Positions 19,597 to 28,455 of a stretch of DNA of 64,000 nt are shown piece after piece. A model generated the notes under the pieces. The model made no database searches and had not been told where the DNA came from. It saw only the letters and a list, made by a program, of their open reading frames with translations. The stretch covers positions 248,001 to 312,000 of the forward strand of contig NZ_JAHXDN010000006.1 of the NCBI RefSeq assembly GCF_019375555.1, written 5' to 3'. Positions within the stretch are counted from its first letter, which is position 1, and each line of letters opens with the position of its first letter. The position numbers were made by a program, and so were the translations under genes. This DNA is from Roseobacter insulae. Lineage in GTDB: Bacteria; Pseudomonadota; Alphaproteobacteria; Rhodobacterales; Rhodobacteraceae.

Positions 19597-20628
19597 CTAT
19601 TCCTCCATCACGCCCCGGCGGCCCATCAGGCCACGCGGACGTGTCAGCAAGATAATAATGGCGACCAGATAGATGATGATCTGGTTGATGCCGGGCAGGA
19701 TCTCGAGCACCACCGCCATCGAGGCGAAGCTTTCCAGAATCCCCAGAAGGAACCCTGCGAGCACAGCGCCGGGCAGAGAGCCCATGCCGCCCACGACGAC
19801 CACCACGAAGCTCAGCACCAGAAAGTCCATGCCCATGTGGTAATTGGGCGAGTTGATGGGGGTGTACATCACGCCGGCGAGCCCGGCGACGGCGGCGGCG
19901 ATGCCGAACATGATGGTGAAGCGTTTGTCGATGTTGATGCCCAGCAGCCCCACGGTTTCGCGGTCGGCCATGCCCGCGCGTACCACCATGCCGAAGGTGG
20001 TGAATTGCAGAAAGGCAAAGACCGCGCCGATGATCACGGCGGCGAAGGCGAAATACACCAGACGCCAGTAGGGGTAGATGATGGTGTTGGGGTCAAAGCC
20101 CAGCATCGCGCCGAAGTCGAACGAGCCGCGAAAGGCATCCGGAGCCGGGGTGGGGATCGGGTTTGCACCGTAGAAATATTTGATGATCTCCTGCAGCACG
20201 ATGGCGAGACCGAAGGTGACGAGGATCTGATCCGCATGGGGACGCTTGTAGAAATGCTTGATCAGCCCACGCTCCATGATGAAGCCGATACCGATCATCA
20301 CCGGGATCGCAAAGAGGATCGACAAGGGCACCGCCCAGTCGATGATCGCGTCACCGGTCTGTTGTCCGAAGATGTCGTAGATGTAAGGCACATCCACTTT
20401 CAGCGGATTGCCCAGGAAGTCCTTTTGTGTCTCGTCAATGATCGTGTGGCTGAGCGTCAGGATACGGCTGAGGGTGACGGCACAGAATGCGCCGATCATG
20501 AACAGGGCACCATGTGCGAAGTTCACAACCCCCAGGGTGCCGAAGATCAGTGTCAGGCCGAGGGCGATCAGCGCATAGGCTGAGCCCTTGTCGAGGCCGT
20601 TGAGGATTTGCAGGATGATTGCGTCCAT
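19597..20628 (-). CDS. livH: Branched-chain amino acid-type ABC transporter permease LivH
   Basis: Permease of the second importer, 343 residues. The N-terminal [23 protein letters not shown] and [16 protein letters not shown] are LivH signatures, as are [12 protein letters not shown] and [20 protein letters not shown] 40-residue insertion after the second membrane segment ([18 protein letters not shown]) makes it longer than the usual 290-300. It lies 117 bases downstream of the substrate-binding protein gene, with a strong hairpin in between, so its expression is probably lower than that of the SBP. Confidence 0.92.
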   Translation of the reverse strand: MDAIILQILNGLDKGSAYALIALGLTLIFGTLGVVNFAHGALFMIGAFCAVTLSRILTLSHTIIDETQKDFLGNPLKVDVPYIYDIFGQQTGDAIIDWAVPLSILFAIPVMIGIGFIMERGLIKHFYKRPHADQILVTFGLAIVLQEIIKYFYGANPIPTPAPDAFRGSFDFGAMLGFDPNTIIYPYWRLVYFAFAAVIIGAVFAFLQFTTFGMVVRAGMADRETVGLLGINIDKRFTIMFGIAAAVAGLAGVMYTPINSPNYHMGMDFLVLSFVVVVVGGMGSLPGAVLAGFLLGILESFASMAVVLEILPGINQIIIYLVAIIILLTRPRGLMGRRGVMEE

Positions 20629-20671
20629 GGTCCCACCTTCATGAAGCGATTGTCGCCCGGGTGCCGGGAGA

Positions 20672-20698
20672 GGCGCGTGGCAGCATCTGCCACGCGCC
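20672..20698 (-). terminator. Intercistronic hairpin between the SBP gene and livH
   Basis: Perfect 12-bp inverted repeat GGCGCGTGGCAG / CTGCCACGCGCC with a three-base loop, 48 bases downstream of the SBP stop and upstream of livH. No U-tract follows, so it more likely protects the SBP mRNA 3' end or partly attenuates read-through. That arrangement is common after binding-protein genes. Confidence 0.7.
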
Positions 20699-20745
20699 GT
20701 GTTTGAGGGGTGCGGGTGGCGCGGTCACGCCACCCGACGGGTCGC

Positions 20746-22095
20746 TTACGCGCCCGGGTTACACGTGCCCAGGTTGCCACCCGAGAACTGCGGGTGATCG
20801 GGATCGTAGGTAACCTGCGCAACCGGCGTGACTTCGACGATTTCGAGAAGGTCGAACTCGGACTGCGGGTTCTCTTTCCCTTTCACGACCAGCACGTCCT
20901 TGAAGCACTGGTGGTCGGCGCCACGATAGAGCGTCTTGCCATTGCCCATGCCGTCGAACTCGAAATCTTCGAGCGCTTCGACAACCGCGCAGGGGTTGAA
21001 CGATCCGGCCCGCTCCACCGCATCCGCATAAAGCAGCGTCTGCACGTAGCAGGTATGCGCTGCCTGGCTGGGCGGGAAGCCGTATTTGGTGCCGAAGGAC
21101 TGCACGAAGGCCTTCGAGCCTTCGTCCTGCAGCGACCAGTGCCAGTTGGTAGAGCCGAAGATGCCTTTCACGTTGGCCCCCGCACCCTTCGCCATCAGGC
21201 GCGAGTAAAGCGGCACGACGATCTCGAAGTTCTTGTCGTTGACCAGCTTGTCGCGCAGGCCGAACTGAACCGCGTTGGTCAGCGAGTTCACCATGTTGCC
21301 GCCGTAGTGGTTCAGAACCAGCACATCGGCACCGGATTGCAGAACAGGCGCGATGTAAGAGGAGAAATCGGTCTGTGTCAGGGGTGTTTTCACCGCGTTC
21401 ACAGTTTCCCAGCCCATCGCTTCGGTCGAGGAGCGCACCGCTTCTTCGGTGGTGTAGCCCCAGTTGTAGTCGGCGGTCAGGTGATAGGCTTTGCGGTCCG
21501 TTCCGTAATTCGCCGCCAGCACCGGCGCGAGCGCTGCACCGGACATGTAGGAGTTGAAGAAGTGACGGAAGCCGTTGGCTTTCTTGTCCTTGCCTGTTGT
21601 GTCATTGGAGTGCGTGAGACCGGCCATGAAGATGATGCCTGCCTCCTGGCAGAGCGCTTGCACGGCAACCGCCACACCCGAAGACGAGCCACCCGTGATC
21701 ATCACCGCGCCGTCTTTTTCGATCATCGAGCGGGCGGAGGCGCGCGCTGCGTCAGATTTGGTTTGCGTGTCGCCGGTAACGTATTCGACTTTCTTTCCCA
21801 GAATGCCGTTGCCCTGCAGCGCCTTGGATGAAAACGTGTTCATCATCCCGCCATCGCCGCCACCGTTCAGGTGTTCGACAGCCAGTTCGTAGGCGCGCAA
21901 TTCATCTGCGCCCTCGTCGGCGTAGGGTCCGGATTGCGGTACGTTGAAGCCAAGCGTCACCGTGTCGCCTGTCGGGGCGTTGGTAAAGCCCGCGTGCCCG
22001 TCAGCACGCAGATACGTCGGCAACGTCAGGCCGGCGGCGCCAGCGACGGCGCCAGTCTTGATCAGACCACGACGCGTAAGTTTCGAATTGGACAT
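20746..22095 (-). CDS. Tat-exported ABC transporter substrate-binding protein (Leu/Ile/Val-binding family)
   Basis: Periplasmic ligand-binding protein of the second Liv importer, 449 residues. The N-terminus MSNSKLTRRGLIKTGAVAG is a twin-arginine-type signal (TRRGLIK), unusual but known for such proteins, with likely cleavage near LRA-DGH. The mature type I periplasmic fold has LGFNVPQSGPYADEGADELRAYELAV, VMITGGSSSGVAVAVQALC, and YHLTADYNWGYTTEEAV. The ATG at 22095 follows GGGAGGATATTC. It is the first gene of SBP-livHMGF and divergent from the XRE regulator, which may control it. The ligand is not predictable and need not be a branched-chain amino acid. Confidence 0.9.
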   Translation of the reverse strand: MSNSKLTRRGLIKTGAVAGAAGLTLPTYLRADGHAGFTNAPTGDTVTLGFNVPQSGPYADEGADELRAYELAVEHLNGGGDGGMMNTFSSKALQGNGILGKKVEYVTGDTQTKSDAARASARSMIEKDGAVMITGGSSSGVAVAVQALCQEAGIIFMAGLTHSNDTTGKDKKANGFRHFFNSYMSGAALAPVLAANYGTDRKAYHLTADYNWGYTTEEAVRSSTEAMGWETVNAVKTPLTQTDFSSYIAPVLQSGADVLVLNHYGGNMVNSLTNAVQFGLRDKLVNDKNFEIVVPLYSRLMAKGAGANVKGIFGSTNWHWSLQDEGSKAFVQSFGTKYGFPPSQAAHTCYVQTLLYADAVERAGSFNPCAVVEALEDFEFDGMGNGKTLYRGADHQCFKDVLVVKGKENPQSEFDLLEIVEVTPVAQVTYDPDHPQFSGGNLGTCNPGA

Positions 22096-22230
22096 GAATA
22101 TCCTCCCAGTTGTTAAAACGCCGCGCCCGACGATTTCCTCCCCGACGGGTGCGCGCGGCACAAAGGTGCAAAGAACTTATCACCCGGCGACAGAAAATTT
22201 CGCAACAAGTGCCTTGAAATGAACAACTAT

Positions 22231-22242
22231 TTTGTAAACAAA
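22231..22242. promoter_or_regulatory. Candidate operator in the SBP-regulator divergent region
   Basis: The inverted repeat TTTGT-AA-ACAAA lies in an AT-rich patch between the divergent SBP and XRE-regulator genes, followed ten bases on by another CACAAA half-site. It contains the octamer TTTGTAAA, also found as an inverted pair upstream of the ScfR/RamB-like gene near 39.6 kb. It resembles the TTTGCAAA-type sites of RamB. Regulator identity is inferred. Confidence 0.5.
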
Positions 22243-22331
22243 TGCACAAATGGAAATGGTTATCTGTAAATTAAGTGATATTGCAGTGCAGAAAGCCATT
22301 GAAAAGACGGTAGATTGTTTATGGGGGTGAC

Positions 22332-23621
22332 ATGGCACGCGAAGGATTGACAGGCAGTCGCATCCGCGAGCGCCGATCCGTGACGGGCATGCGCCAGGCC
22401 GATCTTGCGCGCGCGCTGGGAATTTCGGCATCCTACCTGAACCTGATCGAACACAACCGCCGCAGAATCGGCGGCAAGCTGCTGCTCGACATTGCGCGCA
22501 TTCTAAACGTGGAACCCTCAACGCTCACCGAAGGGGCCGAGGCCGCCTTGATCGCGACGCTGCGCGAAGCGGCGAATGCCGCCAATATGCCGCGCGCCGA
22601 AGTGGCTCGTGCGGATGAGCTTGCGGGCCGGTTTCCGGGCTGGGCGGAGGTATTGGCCGCCGGGCATCGGCGCATCGCGAGCCTTGAACGGACGGTTGAA
22701 ACCCTGTCGGACCGGTTGACCCATGATCCGCATCTGGCGTCCTCCGTGCACGAACTCCTGTCCACCGCGGCGGCGATCCGGTCGACGGCCGCCATTCTCG
22801 CGGATGAAACGGATTTGACCGACGAATGGCGTGACCGCTTCCACGCCAATATCAATCAGGACAGCCGCCGCCTTGCGGAAAGCTCCAAGGCGCTGGTTGA
22901 CTACCTTGATGCCGGGCAGGGCGTCGAAGATGCGGCGACCAGTCCACAGGATGAGCTGGAAGCTTTTCTGACGGAGAATAAATTCTGCTTCGACGCGCTG
23001 GAAACCGGCAGCAAATCCGTCGACCAGGTCATTGACGATGCGCCAAGCCTGCGGACGGGCGCGGCGCGTCACATGGCAAAGTCCATCCTCGACCGTGTGG
23101 CAGAAGATGCAGGCGCGGTGTCGGCGGAGAGCCTGCGCGGCGCGCTGCAGGATATGGGCCCCGACCCGGTGAAACTGGCGCGCCGCTTCGCTGCGCCCAT
23201 TGGCAGGATATTGCGGCGTCTTGCCAGCCTGCCGGAACTGGAAGCGGGTCTGGTGGTCTGTGACCGCGCGGGCAGCCTGCTGTTTCGCAAACCAACGCAG
23301 GGCTTTGTCATTCCGAGGTTCGGGTCCGCCTGTGCGTTATGGCCACTCTTTGCCGTGCTGGGACAGCCGGGTCAGGTATTGCGGACGCCGCTGGTGCAAT
23401 TGGGTCGGGGGCGGGCAGCGTTCGACTGCATTGCCGTCGCCGAAGTTGTCGGCGGGCCAACCTACAACCAGGCGCCGCTGGTGCAGGCGAGCATGCTGGT
23501 GCTCCCGAGTTCCGCGCGGGACACCACGGATGCAACCGAGGTCGGGGCCACTTGCGGCGTTTGTCCCCGGACCGGTTGCCCGGGCCGCCGCGAGCCATCG
23601 ATTTTAAGCACCGGATTGTAA
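22332..23621 (+). CDS. XRE-family transcriptional regulator with C-terminal Cys motif (ScfR/RamB-like family)
   Basis: A 429-residue regulator. The N-terminal helix-turn-helix (IRERRSVTGMRQADLARALGIS.SYLNLIEHNRR, about residues 10-50) is of XRE type. A helical middle follows (about 90-200), and a C-terminal domain ends in GATCGVCPRTGCPGRREPS, the Cys-rich motif seen in short-chain acyl-CoA-responsive regulators of the RamB/ScfR type. No HExxH of the ImmA/IrrE peptidase domain is seen. ATG 22332 follows GGGGGTG. It is divergent from the SBP-livHMGF operon, the most likely target, with a TTTGTAAA site between them. The ligand may be an acyl-CoA produced from the imported compound. Confidence 0.82.
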   Translation: MAREGLTGSRIRERRSVTGMRQADLARALGISASYLNLIEHNRRRIGGKLLLDIARILNVEPSTLTEGAEAALIATLREAANAANMPRAEVARADELAGRFPGWAEVLAAGHRRIASLERTVETLSDRLTHDPHLASSVHELLSTAAAIRSTAAILADETDLTDEWRDRFHANINQDSRRLAESSKALVDYLDAGQGVEDAATSPQDELEAFLTENKFCFDALETGSKSVDQVIDDAPSLRTGAARHMAKSILDRVAEDAGAVSAESLRGALQDMGPDPVKLARRFAAPIGRILRRLASLPELEAGLVVCDRAGSLLFRKPTQGFVIPRFGSACALWPLFAVLGQPGQVLRTPLVQLGRGRAAFDCIAVAEVVGGPTYNQAPLVQASMLVLPSSARDTTDATEVGATCGVCPRTGCPGRREPSILSTGL

Positions 23622-23785
23622 GCCTGTTCGGGGCGGATTATGGGACCGGAACCGCCGGTTGAAATGTGCCCCGCGCCCGTTGAGGGTTTTGACACCGCAG
23701 GCAAAACCGACAATAGTTCAACCTCACCCCTGAGGGAGACGGACTGCGGGTCCGGCGGGGTGGGCACCTTTGGGAGGAGGGCGCA

Positions 23786-24169
23786 ATGGGCAAGCATGTG
23801 CTTTTGGTAGAAGATGAGCTGAACATCATCGAAGCCATTCGATTCCTGCTCAGCCGTGAGGGCTGGCAGGTTGACACGCACTCCAACGGCACGGATGCGG
23901 CGCAAATCATCCGGGAAAGAAAACCGGATCTGGTGGTGCTGGACGTCATGTTGCCCGGAAAAAGCGGCTTTGACATACTGGAGGAGTTGCGGGGCCATGA
24001 AGAGACGGAGGATTTGCCGGTGTTGATGTTGACCGCCCGCGGCCAGAGCCGGGATCGGGAAATGGCGGAGAAGGCGGGCGTGAGCCGCTTCATGACCAAG
24101 CCGTTCTCGAACACCGAAGTGCTGACCGCCGTGCGCGACCTGCTCTACGTTCACGGACAAAGGACCTGA
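23786..24169 (+). CDS. Single-domain response regulator (CheY-like receiver)
   Basis: A 127-residue receiver domain without an output domain. The acidic pocket is VEDE (9-11), the phosphoacceptor is D53 in VVLDVMLPG, the conserved Thr is in LMLTARG, and Lys is in MTKPF. It lies three bases before a small membrane-protein gene and just upstream of the symporter-histidine kinase, its most likely phosphodonor. The ATG at 23786 follows GGGAGGAGGGCGCA. Without a DNA-binding domain it probably acts by protein contact or as a phosphate relay. Confidence 0.9.
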   Translation: MGKHVLLVEDELNIIEAIRFLLSREGWQVDTHSNGTDAAQIIRERKPDLVVLDVMLPGKSGFDILEELRGHEETEDLPVLMLTARGQSRDREMAEKAGVSRFMTKPFSNTEVLTAVRDLLYVHGQRT

Positions 24170-24172
24170 GCC

Positions 24173-24451
24173 TTGGCCGCGCCCGGCACACCGCTGTTTC
24201 TGGAGCGTGACGGGTACCGCCAGCGGCGGATGATGGATGCGGTGCGTCTGCTGGTCATTCTTGGTGCCGGTTTGTGGATGATCCCCTTGCTGTGGCCCTC
24301 TGACGGCGCGTCCGAAGCGGAGGCGGTGTCCACATCCAGGGCGCTGCTGTATGTGTTCGGTGTCTGGTGGTTCCTGATTGTCGGGTCGGCGTTTCTGGCT
24401 CGGGGCATCCGGCGCATGCCGTCGCGGACGGACGATAGCGGAGCCGCGTGA
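24173..24451 (+). CDS. Small membrane protein, probable symporter-kinase accessory subunit
   Basis: A 92-residue protein with two hydrophobic segments (AVRLLVILGAGLWMIPLLW, ALLYVFGVWWFLIVGSAFLA) and short charged ends. It starts with TTG at 24173 after AAAGGA, three bases after the response-regulator stop, and its TGA overlaps the kinase start. The size and position recall the small two-helix subunits that accompany some sodium:solute symporters, so a role in assembling or tuning the next gene product is plausible. I do not recognise a named family. Confidence 0.72.
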   Translation: MAAPGTPLFLERDGYRQRRMMDAVRLLVILGAGLWMIPLLWPSDGASEAEAVSTSRALLYVFGVWWFLIVGSAFLARGIRRMPSRTDDSGAA

Positions 24452-27144
24452 TGGCGTCCCTCAACGCGCTCATCGCTGTTTGTCTCGTTTATGTTTTCCT
24501 GCTGTTCTGTGTTGCGTTTCTGGCCGAACGCGCGGGTATGAAGGGCCGGGCCGGATGGCTGTTGCGCTCACCGCTTGTCTACACGCTCTCCCTGTCGATC
24601 TACTGCACGGCATGGACATTTTACGGGGCCGTCGGCTACGCGGCGCGGTCCGGTCTGGAGTATGTCACGATCTACCTCGGACCCAGTCTGGTGATCGTCG
24701 GGTGGTGGTGGATATTGCGGCGTCTGGTGCGGATCGGCCGTAGTCACAAGGTGACGTCGATCGCGGATCTGATCTCCTCGCGATACGGCAAATCCAATGC
24801 GCTGGCGATCGTGGTGACGGTCATGGCCGTGATCGGCGTCACACCTTATATTGCGCTTCAGCTTCAATCAGTTACATCGTCTCTTTCCATCTTTGCCGCA
24901 GCCGAGCAAGGGGGCTTCAATCAAGGGACGGAGGCTGCCTCTGCCGCGCTCTGGATCGCCATCGGGCTTGCGCTCTTCACCGTGCTTTTCGGGACCCGCA
25001 ATCTCAACGTGAATGAACGCCACCATGGTGTGGTGATCGCCGTCGCGGTGGAGGCCGTTGTCAAGCTGATCGCCTTGCTGGCCGTGGGCGTCTTCGTCGT
25101 CTGGGGGATCGCCGGCGGTGTGTCGGAGACGCTGGCGCGCATCGACGCCTCGGCGCTCGGGACATGGCAGATCGACGGGAGCCGCTGGGCCGGGCTGACC
25201 TTCGTGTCCGCCGCTGCCTTTCTCTGCCTGCCCCGGATGTTTCAGGTCATGGTGGTGGAGAACGACGACGAACGGCACCTGCAAATCGCCAGCTGGGCCT
25301 TTCCGCTCTACCTGATGCTGATGAGCCTTTTCGTGGTGCCCATTGCGGTCATCGGTCTGGACCTTCTGCCAAAGGGATCGAACCCGGATTTCTTCGTGCT
25401 CAGTCTGCCGCTCAGCCAGGGGCGGGAGGGATTGGCGACGCTGAGCTTTCTGGGCGGATTTTCCTCGGCCACCTCCATGGTGATCGTGGCGACGCTGGCA
25501 TTGTCGACGATGGTGTCGAACCATGTGGTCATGCCCATCTTCCTGTATCTGCGTCAGGGCGGGGCCACGCAATCCGGTGACGTACGCAATGTCGTATTGT
25601 TATCGCGGCGCCTGTCCATTCTGGGCATCATCGGGTTGGGCTACGTCTATTACCAGGCCTCGGGAGGCTCCGGCGCGCTGGCCGCGATTGGTCTGATTTC
25701 CTTTGCAGGTGTCGCCCAGTTCCTGCCGGCGATGCTGGGCGGTATCTTCTGGCGTGGCGCCACGCGGATCGGGGCCCTGGCGGGGCTTGGTGTTGGCTTC
25801 GCCCTGTGGGTGTTCACGATGCTGCTGCCCAGTTTTGGCCCGGATGTGTTCCTCAGCGCCGCGACCTTTGATAACGGGCTGCTCGGTGTCGGCTGGCTGC
25901 GCCCGCAAGCGCTTTTTGGCATTCCGGGCATGGATCCGACCATACATGCCATTTTCTGGAGCCTGCTGCTGAACGCGGTGAGCTTTGCGCTGGTGTCGCT
26001 GATGACCTTCCCGCATCCGCTGGAACGGTTGCAGGGTGCCCAGTTCGTCAACGTGTTCGAACACTCCGCACAGACCCGTGGCTGGCAGGCGTCCGTTGCG
26101 GAAAGCGAGGATCTGATGATCATGGCGCAGCGGATATTGGGGGCCTCCGAAGCGCAGCGGTTGTTTCAGGCAGAGGCCGCGGGGCAGGGGCGCAGGGGCT
26201 ATCTGCCCGAACCGACGCCGGATTTCCTGCAACGGCTGGAGCGCGAGCTGGCCGGGTCGGTCGGGGCGGCAACGGCGCATGCCATGATCGGGCAGATTGT
26301 CGGAGGGTCCTCGGTCTCGGTGCAGGATCTGCTGGCGGTGGCAGACGAATCCGCGCAGATGCTTGAATACTCAAGCCAGCTTGAAGTGAAGTCGCGCGAA
26401 TTGAGCCAGACCGCCGCCCAGTTGCGCAACGCCAATGCCAAGCTCACCCAGCTCAGCCACCAGAAAGATGCTTTTCTCAGTCAGATCAGCCACGAGTTGA
26501 GAACGCCGATGACCTCGATCCGCGCCTTTTCGGAAATCCTGCGGGACACAGACGGCCTGGGGGCTATCGAAAAGGCGAAATATGCAAACATCATCCATGT
26601 TGAAGCCATCCGTCTGACACGCCTCCTGGATGATCTGCTCGATCTCAGCGTGCTGGAAAACGGACAGGTGACGCTGAACATGCAAACCGGCAGCCTCGTC
26701 GATCTGCTGGACCGTGCGATCGCCACCGCGCAGGCCAGCGAGGCGCGCAACATCAGGATTGACCGACGACGGCTGGAAGAAACCGTCGAACTGCACACCG
26801 ATCTGGACCGTCTGGGGCAGGTGTTCATCAACCTGATCACCAATGCCCAGAAGTACTGCGGCGCCGATGATCCGGTCCTGAAAATCGCCGTCTCCCGCCA
26901 GGGTGAGGCTGTGGTGGTTGATTTCATGGACAATGGTCCCGGTATCCCGCGTGCATCGCGTGATGTGATGTTCGAAAAGTTCAGTCGCATCGGGGCCGAA
27001 GACAGTAATGGCGCGGGGCTGGGACTGGCGATTTGTCGGGAGATCATGACACGTCTGGGTGGCGATGTGACCTATCTGGACGGGACCGGGGGCACGGCGT
27101 TTCGCGTGGTGCTGCCCCAGGCGCAGGCCCTTGCTGCACAATAA
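24451..27144 (+). CDS. Sodium:solute symporter-histidine kinase hybrid (CbrA-like)
   Basis: An 897-residue sensor. Residues 1 to about 490 form a multi-pass SSS-family symporter domain (for example ASLNALIAVCLVYVFLLF, SLSIYCTAWTFYGAVGYAA, PRMFQVMVVENDDERHL). A linker with a coiled coil (about 640-672) leads to a HisKA domain, H681 in ISHELRTPMTS, and an HATPase domain with N box VFINLITNAQKYC, G1 DNGPGIP and G2 GAGLGLAI. The ATG at 24451 overlaps the upstream TGA. A GTG three bases earlier is the alternative. The likely partner is the receiver protein two genes upstream. By analogy with CbrA it may couple solute transport to signalling. The solute is unknown. Confidence 0.9.
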   Translation: MASLNALIAVCLVYVFLLFCVAFLAERAGMKGRAGWLLRSPLVYTLSLSIYCTAWTFYGAVGYAARSGLEYVTIYLGPSLVIVGWWWILRRLVRIGRSHKVTSIADLISSRYGKSNALAIVVTVMAVIGVTPYIALQLQSVTSSLSIFAAAEQGGFNQGTEAASAALWIAIGLALFTVLFGTRNLNVNERHHGVVIAVAVEAVVKLIALLAVGVFVVWGIAGGVSETLARIDASALGTWQIDGSRWAGLTFVSAAAFLCLPRMFQVMVVENDDERHLQIASWAFPLYLMLMSLFVVPIAVIGLDLLPKGSNPDFFVLSLPLSQGREGLATLSFLGGFSSATSMVIVATLALSTMVSNHVVMPIFLYLRQGGATQSGDVRNVVLLSRRLSILGIIGLGYVYYQASGGSGALAAIGLISFAGVAQFLPAMLGGIFWRGATRIGALAGLGVGFALWVFTMLLPSFGPDVFLSAATFDNGLLGVGWLRPQALFGIPGMDPTIHAIFWSLLLNAVSFALVSLMTFPHPLERLQGAQFVNVFEHSAQTRGWQASVAESEDLMIMAQRILGASEAQRLFQAEAAGQGRRGYLPEPTPDFLQRLERELAGSVGAATAHAMIGQIVGGSSVSVQDLLAVADESAQMLEYSSQLEVKSRELSQTAAQLRNANAKLTQLSHQKDAFLSQISHELRTPMTSIRAFSEILRDTDGLGAIEKAKYANIIHVEAIRLTRLLDDLLDLSVLENGQVTLNMQTGSLVDLLDRAIATAQASEARNIRIDRRRLEETVELHTDLDRLGQVFINLITNAQKYCGADDPVLKIAVSRQGEAVVVDFMDNGPGIPRASRDVMFEKFSRIGAEDSNGAGLGLAICREIMTRLGGDVTYLDGTGGTAFRVVLPQAQALAAQ

Positions 27145-27270
27145 TTTTTTGGCCTGATGGGCCACGCAGTCACAGCCATAAAGGCAATCGTAACCATTGG
27201 CCCTTATTCCCTGACTGAACGAAGCCTCGCGCGGCGGGATCAGTGCGGGCTATTTTGACAAGGGCCGAAG

Positions 27271-28449
27271 ATGTCAGTTTTGCAGCGCAAGGCGCAGGCA
27301 GGTAAACAGGAACATCAGGCGCGGGCTATGACCGTGCCCAAAGCTTTGCGCGTGGGTGTCGCCAAAATCGCCGACCAGCTGTTTGACATGGCCCTTGTGG
27401 TCATCGGGATCACGCAAGAACGCTGCGAAGGCGATACGATTGCTGAAAAACTGGACGAGTCGGCATTGCTTGTGCTTCTGGACGGGCCGACGGAGTGTTC
27501 TGGCGGCGCGATGATCGGTCCGGAACTGGTGGGCGCGATGATCCAGCAGCAGACCACCGGCAAAGTGTCCAAGGAGCCGGCGACCGAGCGGCCCCTCACG
27601 TCAACCGATGCAGCGCTCTGCGCGCCCTTGCTTGATGCGCTTTTTCAACGGGCGCATGATATGCTCGAAACGGAGAAGGACCGTGACATGTTCCCGGTCT
27701 TCAAATTCGGGGCGCGCGTTGAAAACACCCGGCTTTTCGGCCTGGCCCTGGAAGCGACGGAATATCAGGTTTTCAAGCTGACCATTGATGTCTCGGGAGG
27801 GGCTTTCCAGTCCAGCCTGACCCTGTTGTTGCCGGTGATTGAAAAACGCGCTGATCTCATGGTGCCGGACCGGCCGGATGAGGCGCCCGCTCCGGTGACG
27901 CTCGAAAAAACCGTGATGAGCATTCAGGCTGACCTGACCGCGGTCCTGGGGCGCGTCAAGCTGCCGCTGTCGAAGCTGGGCCAGATGTCCGCGGGAGACG
28001 TGCTGACCCTGCGCCCTGATGCGTTTGACGCGGTGGAGGTGATCACACGGCAAGGCCGGGTGGTCAGTCGTGGCTCAATGGGGCAGGTGGATGGGCAGCG
28101 CGCTGTCCAGTTACAGTCAAACCCCGCAACGCCGCAAAACCCAAAGCGACGGGCCGCGGATCGCGATGGCCTTGATTTGCCGGAGGTTGCCCCGGTTGAA
28201 TCGTCGCTGTCCCCCAGAATGTCCGCCGACCCCCTGAACACCATCGATATGCCAACCGATATGCCGACGGATTTGGACGCTGCCGGCGAATTGCCCGATC
28301 TGCCCGATCTGCCGGACCTTCCGGACCTTGACGAGGCAGCCACGTTGCCGGACCTGCCCGATCTACCGGAGTTGCCCGATTTGCCGGACCTGGACAACGA
28401 TGGTGACCTGCCGCCTCTTGACGGGCTGCCGGACATTAAAATTGCCTGA
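27271..28449 (+). CDS. Orphan FliM/FliN-like protein with SpoA domain and LPD-repeat tail
   Basis: A 392-residue protein. Residues about 65-190 resemble the FliM middle domain (LLDGPTECSGGAMIGPELVGA, RPLTSTDAALCAPLLDALF). Residues about 209-282 are a SpoA/FliN-type C-terminal domain (VTLEKTVMSIQADLTAVLGRV, LPLSKLGQMSAGDVLTLRPD). The CheY-binding N-terminal motif of FliM is not evident. The end (341-389) is an acidic tract of LPD repeats. No flagellar gene lies within 64 kb of window, so it is an orphan. It could be a flagellar motor switch variant or a remnant adapted to another secretion apparatus. ATG 27271 is the only good start. Confidence 0.72.
   Translation: MSVLQRKAQAGKQEHQARAMTVPKALRVGVAKIADQLFDMALVVIGITQERCEGDTIAEKLDESALLVLLDGPTECSGGAMIGPELVGAMIQQQTTGKVSKEPATERPLTSTDAALCAPLLDALFQRAHDMLETEKDRDMFPVFKFGARVENTRLFGLALEATEYQVFKLTIDVSGGAFQSSLTLLLPVIEKRADLMVPDRPDEAPAPVTLEKTVMSIQADLTAVLGRVKLPLSKLGQMSAGDVLTLRPDAFDAVEVITRQGRVVSRGSMGQVDGQRAVQLQSNPATPQNPKRRAADRDGLDLPEVAPVESSLSPRMSADPLNTIDMPTDMPTDLDAAGELPDLPDLPDLPDLDEAATLPDLPDLPELPDLPDLDNDGDLPPLDGLPDIKIA
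28291..28434 (+). repeat. LPD codon repeat tract in the FliM/FliN-like gene
   Basis: In-frame nine-base repeats encoding Leu-Pro-Asp (LPD/LPE), interrupted by short acidic spacers (LDEAAT, LDNDGD). At least nine LPD or LPE units are visible. Codon use varies between units (ctg/ttg, ccc/ccg), so the tract looks old rather than freshly expanded. Confidence 0.85.
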
Positions 28450-28455
28450 CCGCTT

